Assembly (NCBI GenBank): GCA_034096865.1
Contig: JAWQFJ010001857.1
Coordinates: 100,001 to 140,251 of the forward strand
Direction of reading: 5' to 3'
Source: Theodoxus fluviatilis
Lineage: Eukaryota > Mollusca > Gastropoda > Cycloneritida > Neritidae
DNA: 40,251 nucleotides
Shown here: positions 38,133-40,251 of the stretch, in pieces
Numbering within the stretch: position 1 is the stretch's first letter
Layout: every line of letters begins with the position of its first letter
Position numbers and translations under genes: made by a program
The notes under the pieces: model-generated
The model's input: the letters and a program-made list of their open reading frames with translations, nothing else
Told to the model about the DNA's origin: nothing
Database searches by the model: none

Positions 38133-39118
38133 CAAAGTTTGAATTTCTTTTCAGGTACACTTCAACCTCCCCAAAATTGTCATTTTCATGAAAGAAACTC
38201 AAACTTTTTAAATGGCATAAAATGCATCCATTACCAAAAATTACATATGCAGGGCATTAGAGATGATTGATCTAAAAAACAACAAGTCTGATGTCTTCTG
38301 TTCTTTTTTGCTAGAATTCAATCTCTGGTTTCCATAATAGAATCTATTATTAGGCAACAATCCGCTTTCAAAAAACATATTAATTGCTTCATTTCAGGAA
38401 ATAACATCAACTTCAAAACTGTTGACTCACTTCATGTGTTTTGTGCTATGAGTTGGCTTTTAATGTATCATTTCTTTGTGCATATTAAACTATGAAAATC
38501 TGCATATTTGCTAGGCATAGAAACGAGTCCTGACCATTGACAGCTTAACATATGTACACATACAAATGTAGGGTGTAATGTTGTAAAAATGCCATTAATT
38601 TCAATACGATTAGAATGTACCACTGCATTCATTTAACATCTGTAAAAATTCTGAAGATCTACAATTAAACTTATAAAAAAGGTAGGGGATAATTATTACA
38701 GTCTAAATAATATTACAAAACTTTTTGCACTTATGTCAGGACCTTTCCCAGAGATGTATCAATAACTGCTACTATTTTTTGTTTTGTCAGCCTTGTTGTG
38801 TTGCCTTGACCTACAGAGAATTTAGTTGTGGATTCTGTAGTCTTTCACACACAGCTTTCAAAGACCTAATATTAATCATCACAGTCTTCAACAGAACAGT
38901 ACAGATCTGCTCACTGCTGAAGGTTGAAGCTAGCCTTAAGGTGGTAGTTCCCAGTAACTCCCCCTTTTTTTAGGTCACTTTGATTTTTTTAATCATCCAA
39001 CAGGTTGTACTTTTAAAATGCTGTCCACCTATGATGTGTTTGCATAAGTTATACCAATTAGCTTTCCAATTAGCCGGTTATTGAAACATAATACCAGAAA
39101 AGCAGCTAATTTTGCACA
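38133..39118. other. AT-rich sequence, no gene recognised
   Basis: No exon encoding an eIF3j N-terminus was found on the minus strand here. A short plus-strand open frame at 38725-38973 has no recognisable domain. Confidence 0.5.
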
Positions 39119-39120
39119 GA

Positions 39121-39165
39121 AGTACAGTACAGTACAGTACAGTACAGTACAGTACAGTACAGTAC
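39121..39165. repeat. (AGTAC)9 pentanucleotide microsatellite
   Basis: Nine perfect copies of AGTAC. The flanking ACAGA on both sides may be the ancestral unit. Confidence 0.95.
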
Positions 39166-39694
39166 ACAGAGTAGCATGTCCTGACCCCAAACCAAGGCAA
39201 CTACTCTGACCATTTCATTTTTACACAATTTCACATCTGAAGTTACATGAATTGAGCCAACAATTACATAATCAAGATATTCAAATGCAGTTATCTCAGC
39301 TTCCTGGTTTTACCATTCTGTGTTCGATTTCAGACTATCATACATCTGTGTTTGGGATGATCAATAAACAAAACTTATCTTCCTTTATGTCAAAGTTTCA
39401 GGTTCTTATTCCTCATTATGACAGCTAGTGTCTTCCAATCTGTTACTATAAAATACATATTTCCCCTGGAAACAAAGCACAGTCACAGTGTCATATTTTT
39501 TATTGAATTTACTACAAAGTTCTATGAAAAACATATTTTCAGCCATTTTTCACACAAATGACATTTAAATAACTGGGTGCTACCACTACCTCAAAGCAGC
39601 AGCAATGGTCATAATTTTCCACAGCATGTAAAGGGAGTACAAGTTCAGAACAGAAACCCTTCTACCCCTCCCAAATCAAAGGGCAGAAATGAAT

Positions 39695-39700
<6 letters not shown>
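39166..39700. other. AT-rich sequence, no gene recognised
   Basis: No feature recognised on either strand. Confidence 0.5.

Positions 39701-39782
<82 letters not shown>
39701..39782. repeat. (GA)n microsatellite
   Basis: A short CA run leads into about 38 uninterrupted GA dinucleotides. Confidence 0.95.
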
Positions 39783-39786
<4 letters not shown>

Positions 39787-40050
39787 TCTGTCTTAGCTTA
39801 AAAAATAAGACTGTGTAAGTGAAACACAGATTTACCAACTCAGGTGACCACAAGAAACTACAGGATACAAGCTTTGAGATTTGTATCAATCTGATTTGTA
39901 AGCAAGCAGGTTAATCAGTGATCAATATATCACAATACTATCTATCTGCAACCAACTTAAAAAAATAATTCCAGTTTGAGACTGTTCAGCAAAAGTCACC
40001 AAATATGTCAACTAATAAAAAAAACTTTTTACCAATAGTAAAGCAAATCT
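39783..40050. other. AT-rich sequence, no gene recognised
   Basis: No feature recognised on either strand. Confidence 0.5.
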
Positions 40051-40059
40051 CTCCCCCCT

Positions 40060-40061
<2 letters not shown>

Positions 40062-40145
<84 letters not shown>
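40062..40145. repeat. Compound (CT)n(CA)n microsatellite
   Basis: A (TC)n run switches directly to (AC)n near 40107, the same arrangement as at 11025-11134. The remaining ~105 bp to the window edge shows nothing recognisable. Confidence 0.95.
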
Positions 40146-40150
<5 letters not shown>

Positions 40151-40251
40151 TTATCTAGTCTAAATTAAACTTTTTCAAATGAAATTGAAAAGAGCTCAAT
40201 TGTAAAAATCTGTCAAATTCATAACTTTGTTCGCACTCCATCAGTTTCATT

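Noticed and set aside
37007..40251. eIF3j first exon
   Set aside because: I looked on the minus strand for a start codon followed by an acidic, tryptophan-containing N-terminus and a donor, and found no convincing candidate. It probably lies right of the window.

Overview
The window is eukaryotic, low in coding density and rich in repeats. It fits an invertebrate, most likely a mollusc and perhaps a marine gastropod. The reasons are short exons with canonical GT/AG junctions inside kilobase introns, long microsatellites, an invertebrate-type SINE, and a last exon of a YwrD-like gamma-glutamyltranspeptidase, a gene type I associate with molluscan genomes. The species call is inference. No bacterial, viral or organellar gene organisation is visible.

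Layout. Positions 1-618 hold a 24-bp minisatellite that runs off the left edge. At 1758-1995 on the plus strand is the terminal coding exon of a YwrD-like glutathione hydrolase/gamma-glutamyltranspeptidase; the rest of that gene lies to the left. About 12 kb without recognised genes follows (2-14 kb). It holds the probable 3' UTR of that gene, microsatellites, a SINE, a foldback element with a 9-bp target duplication, small hairpin repeats, a truncated MITE, a 56-bp tandem array and a short assembly gap. From about 14.25 kb to at least 32.7 kb the minus strand carries eIF3j (translation initiation factor 3 subunit J). Eight exons encode the C-terminal ~232 residues, ending in the diagnostic DYEDFI tail. 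The exon with the start codon is not seen and probably lies right of the window. The two genes are convergent.

The introns and 5' flank of eIF3j hold most of the interest. A ~0.8-kb interspersed repeat, full of the nuclear-receptor extended half-site TCAAGGTCA, occurs seven times between 16.8 and 37.0 kb, every time in the same orientation, antisense to eIF3j. Younger DNA transposons have inserted into these copies and left readable target duplications. They are a piggyBac derivative (TTAA, 20596-22446), a TTAA-inserting element with a Mutator-like/Kolobok-like transposase remnant (34365-36355), and a 417-bp element with a 9-bp duplication (33072-33488). A 3.6-kb hAT-like element (27306-30926, 6-bp duplication) in the largest seen intron carries another copy of the repeat inside it. 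A 234-bp Harbinger-like MITE lies next to it. The three transposase remnants keep mainly the N-terminal part of the protein, so all look non-autonomous.

Right of 37 kb is a diverged interspersed repeat, tandemly duplicated locally and also found inverted at 11.86-12.04 kb, followed by AT-rich sequence and microsatellites. No wholly new gene system can be shown. The best leads are the receptor-site-rich repeat with its orientation bias, and the four elements whose ends and target duplications can be read directly.
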